NCBI GenBank assembly: GCA_036346225.1
Contig: JARFIW010001190.1
Coordinates: 248,001-312,000, forward strand
Source: Platerodrilus igneus
Lineage: Eukaryota > Arthropoda > Insecta > Coleoptera > Lycidae
Direction: 5' to 3'
Length of the DNA stretch: 64,000 nt
Below are positions 22,632 through 33,244 of the stretch, piece after piece. A program made the translations under genes and the position numbers. The notes beneath the pieces are model-generated. The model had not been told where the DNA came from. It made no database searches and saw only the letters and a program-made list of their open reading frames with translations. The stretch's first letter is position 1. Every line of letters starts with the position of its first letter.

Positions 22632-23492
22632 ATGATACTTGACAACCCGAAAAAATACGAGAAGACCAGGAGAATGACGTCGAATTAGGACGTATTATTG
22701 AGTGGAAAAGTGGAAGACAACGACCAGCTTGGGAAGAAATTAGTATTGCAAGTAGGAGCCTGAACGCATACTGGGAACAGTGGGACTCCTTGATGATTGA
22801 AAATAGAATCTTGAACCGACGCCTGGAATGTAAAGATGCCACTGAGAGAGAGCTATACCTAACCAAGAAGCCGAGACGGTTGCAGATGTATTAGTGAGTG
22901 AGTTGTGTCGCTTTGGAGTTCCGTTGGAATTACACTTCGATCAAGGTCGGAATTTCGAATCAGCATTGTTTCAAAATGTCTGCAAGCATCTTGGGGTCAG
23001 GAAGACTAAAACCACGCCACTTCATCCTCAATCGGATGGGATGGTTGAAAGAATGAACAGAACGTTAGGAAAGTACCTAGCCAAAGTTGTCTCTAAACAT
23101 CACCGAGACTGGGATCAATATTTACATTTGTTCTTACTGGCGTACCGATCTTCGGTACACGATAGCACAGGATATTCTCCCGCTTGCGTGATGTTAGAAC
23201 GTGAATTGCGGCTACCATGTGATCATGTGGAGAAGAGATTGCAGGTAAAGATTACGTTAGTAAGCTTCGTGAAAGATCAATTAGCATTCACGAAAACGTC
23301 CGAAAGAATATCCAGGCAGCAAGCGATCGAATGAAATCACAATATGACACGAGAGCTCAAGAAGGTGGTTATCAACCTGGAGATTTAGTGTGGTTGTATA
23401 ATCTACAAAGAAAACGTGGGTTGTCGCCAAAATTACAAAGACAATAGGAAGGCCCGTACGAATTGATAAATAGGATTAATGATGTAGTGTAG
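22632..23492 (+). pseudogene. Pol: integrase, lacking the first catalytic Asp
   Basis: After the SINE, pol continues with a linker (22632-22850), then the integrase core from 'IPNQEAETVADVL' (~22855-22890). 'LHFDQGRNFES' has the second catalytic Asp; 'DGMVERMNRTL' has the Glu. The HHCC finger and first Asp are missing: the linker joins directly to the middle of the core at ~22850, and copy B has the same join, so it is an ancestral deletion. A frameshift near 23290 leads to 'GGYQPGDLVWLYN' and 'KGPYELINRINDVV', the C-terminal chromodomain-side motif. TAG at 23490 ends the frame. Cannot integrate by itself. Confidence 0.9.
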
Positions 23493-24077
23493 TGTTTAAC
23501 ATCTTACGCTGGCAACAACCAAGAAGGCTCGAATAATGAGAATGGTGTTCGACAAGTTATTAATCATGAGCTAAGTGTAGATTTTGAGAGTTTTATAGCG
23601 GAGTATGGTGGTTCCGCTAAGGCGAGATTTGGCGTTGTTGTTGAAAAACAGCAAGATCTGTTTAGAGCACCAGAAGAGTATTTCCTTGCACATTGCGTAG
23701 CTCAAGATTTGGAAATGTCAAGGGGAATAGCTGTTGTTCTCAAGATAAAGTTTGGATGTGTGGATGAATTAGTACAACAGCAGCCAACTGTAGGAAAAGC
23801 TTTGGTTCTTCAGAATAAAAATCGTTATGTTTACTTTCTGGTCACCAAAAATTCTTCATGGCAGAGACCTAGTTATGGACATCTATGAGAGGCTTTGCTG
23901 AATCTTAAGGCTTAGATGATGGAAAATGGAGTAACGAGAGCAGCGGTGCCCAAGCTAGGCTGTGGACTGGATCGCTTAGATTGGAGGAGAGTGCGAAATA
24001 TGCTAGAAGTAGTTTTCCAGGGAACCAACGTTCAGGTCCTTGTTTGTTCTTATCAACCGGTTGCTTACCAAGACTAA
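23493..24077 (+). pseudogene. TARG1/OARD1-type macrodomain (ADP-ribose hydrolase) in the retrotransposon
   Basis: The frame directly after the integrase TAG stays open for 131 codons to TGA 23886 and then, past a second stop (TAG 23913), to TAA 24075. After a ~45-residue linker come 'QQDLF' (cf. GDLF), 'LAHCVAQDLEMSRGIAVVLK', 'KFG', 'YVYFLVTKNSSW', 'GVTRAAVPKLGCGLDRLDW' and 'MLEVVFQGTNVQVLV'. This order matches the single-domain macrodomain OARD1/TARG1 along its entire length. The Lys of 'VTK' and Asp of 'GCGLD' correspond to the catalytic Lys84 and Asp125 of human TARG1. The enzyme removes ADP-ribose from acidic residues and deacetylates O-acetyl-ADP-ribose. TGA and TAG could each derive from one substitution (CGA, CAG). 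It ends 140 bases before the 3' LTR. It may be expressed as a Pol extension or from its own message; unknown. Not a normal component of Ty3/Gypsy elements. Confidence 0.9.
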
Positions 24078-24216
24078 GAAAAGAGTGTTGATTGTTATTT
24101 CCAACGACGCGGTGGATGCACCGGACGAGATAGCTGCCGATACCGTCATCAGTCATCGAAATGGCGTCAAAATGTATTTACAGTTACGAAACGTAACGGT
24201 TTTAAAGTGGAGGCAG

Positions 24217-24750
24217 TGTTGCGAGCTACTATTAGGCAACCCGTCACCCGCACACAAGCTCCGTAAGCACTGCATATTCTACAGGGACCGAGAAGCTTCT
24301 GGCAATTACTGGAAAATGCGTAATTCTTTTTAATTCACGGTATAAATAAGACCGATGATGAAATACGGAATTAGTCTATATCAAAATGTCAAATACAAAT
24401 TATATTGGGTAACGTGAAATAGTTGAATTTTTGGAAGTCCAAGATTATACATAAATGCTATATTATGTGTCTAATGCACATGCAGCTTGTAGAATACATA
24501 AATAGACCAAAAGTGTCATAAATAAATAGTTGTGTTAGTGTAGTTAATGGACCTATGGTTAAGGATTTGGTTTAAGAAGATATTAGTGCTTGTAAATTCA
24601 TTAGTGTGATAGTGCTTTATTGTTAATTGGACTGAAAACATCTATAAATAAGGCATATACTGTTAATTAGACTTGTGAACAGTGAGTAATAAAGACTCTT
24701 GCTATTACTTGTTTTAAAATAGTGAAACCCGGTAGTAGTAGCCCGCTACA
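24217..24750 (+). repeat. 3' LTR of the macrodomain retrotransposon
   Basis: Starts TGTTGCGAG, ends GCCCGCTACA; 534 bases. TATAAATAAG is at 24341. A purine-rich tract AAAGTGGAGGCAG just before it is the likely polypurine tract. It differs from the 5' LTR by several substitutions and small indels. Confidence 0.92.
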
Positions 24751-25226
24751 ATTTACAATATGATGTTTTTTACAGGTATAGTGTTGCTGTTTGATGATGT
24801 ACATGGCTCTCGTTGTTGTTTTTTTGAGAAAAATTGAAAATACTGGGCACTGCATCGATCTTCAACGATCGTACAGAAAAGCAGTCATTTGTGTTCAAAC
24901 AGTCATTAGTGAAGTGTAGTGAACATAGCCTTGCGTACTTTGAAGGATTGAAATTATCCCTGCGTATTGCGTAAATTTATATTTTTAAATTGCTTTACCT
25001 TTAGGAAACCTAAGAGTTAATGCTTGTGTTAAAATAAAATCTATAAATTCACGTAATTAGGGACAATAGTAAGTTCATCAACCCACAAACTATACTAAAT
25101 TTTACTGTAAAAGTAAGTACATTCACTCATTATTAGTAAATGTGTTTACAATAATAAGTTAAAATCATTGTCTGGTTTTAGATGGTTAGTTGACTAAGAA
25201 TTATAAACGGTTATAATACTTACAGA

Positions 25227-27237
25227 TGGAATGAGGCATTATTGCTCTTCCCTGATTTCTCAGTACAATTGTATGCAGAACAACTTTTAAAATACGGTAA
25301 CACACTGAGCGTTCGCATACACAATAGAAATACAAGCTGTTACCACCGAGTTACTCCCACCCGTGACGTACATTCGCGTTGGCTTCACGCCACTGTATGT
25401 TAAAGTATAGCACACGCCGGGTCAATGTGTATTTATATAGGCTAAGCTTTAGACGATCGAAGACACCTGTTAGAAGACCTGTATTTTTTCGCCTATGTCT
25501 GTCTGTTTCAGGATGGATGTTCCGACGCTATTGAATTGCCTTCACACCTGTCTTAAGCACAGCAATAAAAGTAATCGGTTACGTTTAAACGACGTTGAAA
25601 GGAGCTTGTGCCTTTCAAAAGTAACAGCTATTTGTATTAGATCTGTTTTAGTAAAGCTTTGACAATGCTTTTTAGAGAGATAAATTTTGCCTACATAAAT
25701 ATAACACTCAAAACAAAGATCGAGTTCTTAACTTCATAAAGCTATATATGCTAATACCGTTATTAAGATGCTTTTAGAGGCTTATTAAAAGGAATACATG
25801 TTGCATCTGACCCTTGGGAAAATATTGCACGATTTCCTTATTGCAACAAAAGGCAGAACGTCTCTAGTTTGGAGTAATTTAGTTTGAGGTTTTTGTCTCA
25901 TTAGCTTAACCTGCACTGCTTTTACTTTTAAATATTCGTATTTACCGGTGACATGCCTAGAACCTGACTAAAAGGAAACCTGCGAATCAAATGATTGGCA
26001 GATGCGCAAAAAGACAGAATACTTTACAAATAATAATAAAATCTCACTTTATTTATAAAGTAGTGACATAAGCCTACTTTTTACAACCGCATCCCTAACG
26101 TCATTATAAAAGCTTTTTGCACGTTACGTACTAATTCCTTTTCGATTATATTAATCCCTAACCAGAAAATGTTTATGTCCCGTAGGGTTCCTTACAAAAT
26201 TTTTGATCAAAATTAGAATTGTTAAGATAGGAAGATAGTAAACTCAGTTATAAAGATAGTATGTAGTGTTAAATGTATTATAAATTATAAGTTCATTCTG
26301 GTTTTCAACCTGTGCACTAGTTTCCAATAGAGGAAACAGTTGGTTACAACATTAAGCCAGCAAAATAGTTTATTATTTTGAAATAGTCAAGTATATCAGA
26401 ATAGCAATACAGGCAAATTCCAAGCAGAACCCATGAGGTAGCTGCTGGTCACTAACCCAAAATAAGCATAGTTTACAATTTAAAATAGTGGCAGAGCCAC
26501 TGCGAGGCAAGTAAGAAAATAAATCAGCGGCAGTTCCACTACAGACTTCAACTGGTGAAGTCTCTTCACAAAAAAAAAATGTAATGAAAGTAAGTCAATT
26601 GAAAGTAATAAAAGTAGTAATAGTGAGTAATCTTGGGTAAGTGATGTAAAATTGTACTAACCATAAACCTATGTATATGGGAGCTGGGCCTGCTGGTTAG
26701 CTGTAGTTATATAATATACCAAAACGTTAGGAAGGATTTATGTATTAAAGAAATTGTACTAGTATTCAATATATCCATTAATCTTGTAATTGTTTTAATT
26801 AAACAACTACGTCAGCTAGCATATCTCTCTTTCCACTCCGGAGGTACGGACACTCTCGACTCCCTAAATAATGACATTCGTCAATCAAACTCACAAACAA
26901 AATAGGCAATCGCTCGACCAACCATCCAGGCAAGTAGAAACGGGTTGATACGATTTGGGGTTCCACCGATAGCATGCAAGTACTGGAATCCCCGATCGCT
27001 ACGGTTTCTACATAAAATTTTATTAACTTGCACTAGTTCACATGAAAGTAACTATTATCACCAATGCTGGGTGACATCAAAACGAAAAAAAAGAAAGCTT
27101 GGCCCTCACTGCCGGTGATTATATAAGTAAAATTTGCCCCCCCCCCACTGTTTTAAATTGGCACGCACACTTGTATACCCGTTCCTATAATTCCGGAAAA
27201 TCTTCTCTAACCGCTTGTTGTTTCAGCGAAAAACCCC
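25227..27237. other. Segment absent from duplication copy 2
   Basis: The first ~700 bases are unrecognised, with no convincing frame. From ~25950 on, features resemble the reverse-strand (TA)n LTR family, including a TATA region at ~27108 (GATTATATAAG) and a C9-10 run at 27140. The joint in copy 2 (at ~32311) goes straight from position 25226 to 27238, so it was deleted there or gained here. Confidence 0.6.
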
Positions 27238-28127
27238 TAACAAACCTCAGATTTTTGTAAATTTTCATAACAAACATAACAATACTCGGTAAATCGCTTC
27301 AAACTGTCACTCCGTTGTTCGAATTTAGCCTCTACATCTTTATTTTTCAACGCCTCCAACTTGAACAAACATCTCTCATTTTCCTTGTACCTATAGCTTT
27401 ATCACACACATACGCTTTCACCATCTGGGGTATCTGCCCTTCTTGTACAAATCACACCAATCACCGTGCTTGGCTCCATTTTCCCACTTTTTAACAGACT
27501 CGTGTTTGCTTTTAAATATCCTTGAAATTATCGATTTTATTTAGGTCTCCAAACTATACTGCTTCCTGAATTATGCAAACGCATCCATCATGCACTCAAT
27601 ACACTTTTATTCTGTATTGGTTTTTTGTTGGCTTTTTACTATACCACCTCCAAGATTGAAATCAATATTTTAACCCCAAACCGCGTCTACATTAATCGCA
27701 ACGGTTGTTCTTTTCGAATAACCTTTTAAAGTTTGTTTGTGGCCAAGCTTACCGAGAAATATTATCTCCCCCCATTGTTGTGTTTAAACGTGTCGGATTT
27801 TACGTTTGAGAACAGAAATGTTGTTTTAACACCTACTCCACGCTTTTAGACTTTCATATAATCACTTTACTACAAATTTAAATACGTTAAAATGATTTTA
27901 CACCAATTATTATTTATTCTGTTCTATGTTTATGCAAATATTATGTTACATTATTTTTGGCTAATTACATTGATCCTACATTACTATACACTACTTAAGT
28001 TAACAAAAAAATTGTTAAAAATATACCAACTCTCTAATTAAATAAATTTGTCTTCCCTTATTTAAAAGCTCTCAATTCATGAGTTCACTTGTGCCTTTAT
28101 GTATCCCAACGACCCCTTAATTACACG

Positions 28128-28130
<3 letters not shown>
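25950..28130 (-). mobile_element. (TA)n-associated LTR-like unit E1, left boundary uncertain
   Basis: The right edge ends CCTTAATTACACGATAATA against a (TA)n tract at 28131, as for E5 at 50780. A TATA region followed by a C-run (minus-strand reading) at ~27105-27150 is shared with other units of the family. The left end was not located; no pseudo-primer site leader was found. No coding frame. Confidence 0.5.

Positions 28131-28162
<32 letters not shown>
28131..28162. repeat. (TA)n microsatellite
   Basis: About 16 TA units. In copy 2 the corresponding tract (33203) has been entered by unit E2. Confidence 0.95.
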
Positions 28163-28166
<4 letters not shown>

Positions 28167-29215
28167 TTATAGGATAAAATTAATTAGATAAGTCAAATAA
28201 TAATTTATGGCAGGTTACCGCATGTAAATATAGTTAAGCAAATATTTAAAACGATTTCCGAAACTCTAGGGTAACAATTAATGGTTTTTTGAAAAATTTC
28301 GGAATATAGGAATTGATTTAGCATTATTTGTAGCGTGCAATGTAAAAATTTGTGCATCTTAAAGTAAAAGCGGATTGCAGGTATATTAGTTAAAAGGTTT
28401 TTTAAATTTCTTTAGCGTAAAATCAATAATTTTAAGGTCATACAAAAGGAAGTTGAAATAGTAATTTTGTATCCCCCTTTAGCATGTGTAAATACTCATA
28501 GTGCATAATTTATAATAGTTTAGTGGAAGCTTTAACATTAGTATAACGCTTAATGCGTATTATTTATAGATTATATGAAGGTGTTTTCGAAAAACAAGCT
28601 TAATAAGAGCAGAGAGCTGTAGTTTAACATGTACGTTTCAAATAGGTTTCTAGTGCTCGTTCTAAAAGATGGGAAAGGCAGTTTATACCAAGGGCTTTTT
28701 AGGGAACACTCAAAATCGTCATAAACAATATAACCTTTGCTAAAATTTCTAGGTATTAATTTACGAAGCTTAAAAATAATTGTCAAGAATTTCTAGGTAA
28801 ACGCTCAAGAAAATTATAAAGGAACGCAAACTACAACATATTCGACAAATGGCATTGAAGGTTAAATACAAGCAGGGATCGATATTAAATAAAGGCAGAG
28901 TACTTGAGCTTGTATTAGAATGAGATAAAAGTTATCATATGGTTAGATGTTTGTTGATTTTAAAACAACTGGGAGACAAAAACAATGATAGAAGTTAGTA
29001 GATACAAGGGAGAGGCAGCGTGTTGGAAAGACGTCGATTTTAAAAGATGGAGTGAGAAGTGGTTGACTTCAAGGGCTGGTGTAACGTGCATATGATAAAC
29101 AGAGATGGATGGTTTGACTAAAAATATAGAAAGGTGATGGACGATATTTGAGAGAGGGAAAATACTAGTTAGGGATAATCGTGATTGCAAACAAGAAGTA
29201 AAACGGAAAGGAGAT
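28163..29215. other. Unrecognised DNA, duplicated at 35455-36510
   Basis: No coding frame or repeat family recognised. It is nearly identical to 35455-36510, as expected for the tandem duplication. Confidence 0.6.
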
Positions 29216-30603
29216 AAAATGGTTACTGCAGTTTCGAAATCCGGAAGGGCAAGTTGCAAGGTGGTTAGAGCGACTCCAGGAATATGACTTTGACACAGAA
29301 CATTGTGTAGGAAGTAGCCGTCGGAATGCAGACACTCTATCAAGGAAACCTTGCCCAGTAGACTGCAATCATTGCTCCAAGATGGAAGAGAAAATAAGTG
29401 TCATCCATAGAATGAAGGTAACCGTTTATTTACATTTCCAATGCTCCACCCGAAAGTACTACATTGGCCAGGAGGCGAGTTTTTTGTTGCCTGGAAATTT
29501 AGAATTTTGCCGAACCCTTACCGTTCCAGGCAAGGTAGGGATCTTTAACGTGCGCGACAACACTCACACACGGGACCTCCATTTAACCTCTCATCCAAAC
29601 GAGGGCGTAATTTTTGTGAATAGTGCTCACCTGCCATTTTTCGAGCAGTCGGCCGTGTCGGGATTTGAACCCAGGATCTTGGGATCCGTAGTCTTACGCT
29701 TACTACATTGATCCACGGCGACGTCCTGAGAATGAAGGTAACCGATGATACTTCACAACCCGAAAGAATACGAGAAGACCAGGAGAATGACGTCGAATTA
29801 GGACGTATTATCGAGTGGAAAAGTAGAGGACAACGACCAGCTTGGTAAAAAATTAGTATTGCAAGTAGGAGCCTGAACGCATACTAGGCACAGTGGGACT
29901 CCTTGGTGATTGAAAATAGAATCTTGAACCGACGCCTGGAATGTGAAGATGGCACTGAGAGAGCTATACCTAACCAAGAAGCCGAGATGGTTGCAGATGT
30001 ATTAGTGAGTGAGTTGTGTCGCTTTGGACTTCCGTTGGAATTACACTTCGATCAAGGTCGGAATTTTGAATCAGCGTTGTTTCAAAATGTCTGCAAGCAT
30101 CTTGTGGTCAGGAAGACTAAAACCACGCCACTTCATTCTCAATCGGATGGGACGGTTGAAAGAATAAACAGAACGTTAGGAAAGTACCTAGCCAAAGTTG
30201 TCTCTAAACATCACCGAGACTGGGATCAATATTTACATTTGTTCTTACTGGCGTACCGATCTTCGGTACACGATAGCACAGGATATTCTCCCGCTTGCGT
30301 GATGTTAGAACGTGAATTGCGGCTACCATGTGATCATGTGGAGAAGAGATTGCAGGTAAAAATTACGTTAGTAAGCTTCGTGAAAGATCAATTAGCATTT
30401 ACGAAAACGTCCGTAAAAATATCCAGGCAGCAAGCGATCGAATGAAATCACAATATGACACGAGAGCTCAAGAAGGTGGTTATTAACCTGGAGATTTAGT
30501 GTGGTTGTATAATCCACAAAGAAAACGTGGGTTGTCGCCAAAATTACAAAGACAATGGAAAGGCCCGTACGAATTGATAAATAGGATTAATGATGTAGTG
30601 TAG
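29216..30603 (+). pseudogene. Pol copy B: RNase H end and integrase, truncated at the 5' side
   Basis: It opens inside RNase H ('KWLLQFRNPEGQVARWLERLQ') because the duplication breakpoint cuts there. After the SINE (29425-29729) the integrase fragment runs ~29903-30445 with 'LHFDQGRNFES' and 'DGTVERINRTL'. The same internal deletion of the finger and first Asp is present as in copy A. A frameshift near 30405 and a stop at 30484 precede 'GPYELINRINDVV' and the TAG at 30601. Not functional. Confidence 0.9.
29425..29729 (-). mobile_element. tRNA-derived SINE, copy B
   Basis: Same insertion as in copy A: flanking GAATGAAGGTAACCG at 29410-29424 and 29730-29744, same length of 305 bases, same orientation. 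It entered pol before the tandem duplication. The B box GGTTCAAATCC is intact. Confidence 0.9.
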
Positions 30604-31162
30604 TGTTTAACATCTTACGCTGGCAACAACCAGGAAGGCTCGAATAATGAGAATGGTGTTCGACAAGTTATTAATCATGAGCTAAGTGTAGATTTTGAGA
30701 GTTTTTTAGCGGCGTATGGTTGTTGTTGAAAAACAGCAAGATCTGTTTAGAGCAACAGAAGAGTATTTCCTTGCACATTGCGTAGCTCAAGATTTGGAAA
30801 TGTCAAGGGGAATAGCTGTTGTTCTCAAGATAAAGTTTGGATGTGTGGATGAATTTGTACAACAGCAGCCAACTGTAGGAAAAGCTTTGGTTCTTCAGAA
30901 TAAAAATCGTTATGTTTACTATCTGTTCACCAAAAATTCTTCATGGCAGAGACCTAGTTATGGACATCTATGAGAGGCTTTGCTGAATCTTAAGGCTTAG
31001 ATGATGGAAAATGGAGTAACGAGAGCAGCGGTGCCCAAGCTAGGCTGTGGACTGGATTGCTTAGATCGGAGGAGAGTGCCAAATATGCTAGAAGTAGTTT
31101 TCCAGGGAACCAACGTTCAGGTCCTTGTTTGTTCTTATCAACCGGTTGCTTACCAAGACTAA
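30604..31162 (+). pseudogene. TARG1/OARD1-type macrodomain, copy B
   Basis: Relative to copy A a 26-base deletion at ~30717 removes the end of the linker and brings an ATG (30716) directly before the domain: M-V-V-V-E-K-Q-Q-D-L-F. From there the domain is open for 85 codons to TGA 30971, then (past TAG 30998) to TAA 31160. The Lys of 'LFTK' and Asp of 'GCGLD' are kept. Both internal stops are shared with copy A. Substitutions between the copies are few. ADP-ribose hydrolase role as for copy A; expression unknown. Confidence 0.88.
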
Positions 31163-31301
31163 GAAAAGAGTGTTGATTGTTATTTCCAACGACGCGGTGG
31201 ATGCACCGGACGAGATAGCTGCCGATACCGTCATCGGTCATCGAATTGGCGTCAAAATGTATTTACAGTTACGAAACGTAACGGTTTTAAGGTGGGGGCA
31301 A

Positions 31302-31835
31302 TGTTGCGAGCTACTATTAGGCAACCCGTCAAACGCACACAAGCTCCGTAAGCACTGCATATTCTACAGGGACCGAGAAGCTTCTGGCAATTATTGAAAA
31401 ATGCGTCATTCTTTTTAATTCACGATATAAATAAGACCGATGATGAAATACGGAATTAGTCTATATCAAAATGTCAAATACAAATTATATTGTGTAGCGT
31501 GAAATAGTTGAGCTTTTGGAAATCCAAGATTATACATAAATGTTATATTATGTGTCTAATGTACATGCAGCTTGTAGAATACATAAATAGACCAAAAGTG
31601 TCATAAATAAATAGTTGTGTTAGTGTAGTTAATGGACCTATGGTTAAGGAGTGAGTTTAAGAAGATATTAGTGCTTGTAAATTCATTAGTGTGATAGTGC
31701 TTTATTGTTAATTGGACTGAAAACATCTATAAATAAGGCATATACTGTTAATTAGACTTGTGAACAGTGAGTAATAAAGACTCTTGCTATTACTTGTTTT
31801 AAAATAGTGAAACCCGGTAGTAGTAGCCCGCTACA
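31302..31835 (+). repeat. 3' LTR, copy B
   Basis: Same boundaries as 24217-24750. The flank after it (ATTTACAATATGATG) is also shared with copy A, which shows that this is genomic duplication and not an independent insertion. The preceding purine tract reads AAGGTGGGGGCAA. Confidence 0.92.
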
Positions 31836-33199
31836 ATTTACAATATGATGTTTTTTACAGGTATAGTGTTGCTGTATGATGATGTACATGGCTCTCGTTG
31901 TTGTTTTTTTGAGAAAAATTGAAAATACTGGGCACTTCATCGATCTTCAACGATCGTACAGAAAAGCAGTCATTTGTGTTCAAACAGTCATTAGTGAAGT
32001 GTAGTGAACATAGCCTTGCGTACTTTGAAGGATTGAAATTATCCCTGCGTATTGCGTAAATTCATATTTTTAAATTGCTTTACCTTTAGGAAACCTAAGA
32101 GTTAATGCTTGTGTTAAAATAAAATCTATAAATTCACGTAATTAGGGACAATAGTATGTTCATCAACCCACAAACTATACTAAATTTTACTGTAAAAGTA
32201 AGTACATTCACTCATTATTAGTAAATGTGTTTACAATAATAAGTTAAAATCATTGTCTGGTTTTAGATGGATAGTTGACTAAGAATTATAAACGGTTATT
32301 ATACTTACAGATAACGAACCTCAGATTTTTGTAAATTTTCATAACGAACATAACAATACTCGGTAAATCGCTTCAAACTGTCACTCCGTTGTTCGAATTT
32401 AGCATCTACATCTTTATTTTTCAACGCCTCCAACTTGAACAAACATCTCTCATTTTCCTTGTACCTATAGCTTTATCTCACACATACGCTTTCACCATCT
32501 GGGTATCTGCCCTTCTTGTACAAATCACACCAATCACCGTGCTTGGCTCTATTTTCCCACTTTTTAACAGACTCGTGTTTGCTTTTAAATATCCTTGAAA
32601 TTATCGATTTTATTTAGGTCTCCCAACTATACTGCCTCCTGAATTATGCAAACTCATACATCTTGCACTCAATACACTTTTATTCTGTTTTGGTTTTTTG
32701 ATGGCTTTTCACTATACCACCTCCAAGATTGAAATCAATATTTTAACCCCAAACCGCGTCTACATTAATCCCAACGGTTGTTCTTTTCCAATAACTTTTT
32801 AAAGTTTGTTTGTGGCCAAGCTTACCGAGAAATATTATCTCCCCCCCTTGTTGTGTTTAAACGTGTCGGATTTTACGTTTGAGAACAGAAATGTTGTTTT
32901 AGCACTTACTCCACGCTTTTAGACTTTCACATAATCACTTTACTACAAATTTAAATACGTTAGAATGATTTTACACCAATTATTATTTATTCTGTTCAAT
33001 GTTTATACAAATATTATGTTACATTATTTTTGGCTAATAACATTGATCCTACATTACTATACACTACTTAAGTTAAAAAAAATTTGTTAAAAATATACCA
33101 ACTCCCTAATTAAATAAATTTGTCTTCCCTTATTTAAAAGCTCTCAACTCATGAGTTCACTTGTGCTCTTATGTATCCCAACGACCCCTTAATTACACG

Positions 33200-33202
<3 letters not shown>

Positions 33203-33242
<40 letters not shown>
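33203..33242. repeat. (TA)n microsatellite, left side of E2
   Basis: About 20 TA units. A short TA remnant remains on the other side of E2 at 35447-35454. Confidence 0.95.

Positions 33243-33244
<2 letters not shown>

Larger units (their letters stand above)
10799..24750 (+). mobile_element. Ty3/Gypsy LTR retrotransposon carrying a macrodomain
   Basis: Two LTRs (10799-11333 and 24217-24750) in the same orientation enclose a primer site, gag, protease, RT, RNase H, integrase and a C-terminal macrodomain. Without the nested LINE (7.36 kb) and SINE (0.3 kb) the element would be about 6.3 kb, a normal size for the group. All genes carry stops or frameshifts, and the LTRs differ by substitutions and small indels, so the copy is old. 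Flanks (AAATA before, ATTTA after) do not form a clear target duplication. No envelope gene is visible. A second partial copy lies at 29216-31835. Confidence 0.92.
22102..29215. repeat. Tandem duplication, copy 1 (7.1 kb)
   Basis: 22102-25226 matches 29216-32311 and 27238-29215 matches 32312-36510 (minus an insertion). Since copy 1 ends where copy 2 begins, this is a head-to-tail duplication. It includes the 3' part of the macrodomain retrotransposon and non-LTR flank. 25227-27237 is present only in this copy. Confidence 0.9.

Noticed and set aside
22432..22866. 144-codon reverse frame across the SINE
   Set aside because: It crosses the SINE boundary and pol; no family resemblance.
24040..24333. 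97-codon forward frame overlapping the macrodomain end and LTR
   Set aside because: It is out of frame with the recognised macrodomain, begins inside it and runs into the LTR; a shadow.
24745..24760. Target-site duplication of the macrodomain retrotransposon
   Set aside because: AAATA before the 5' LTR and ATTTA after the 3' LTR are not the same.
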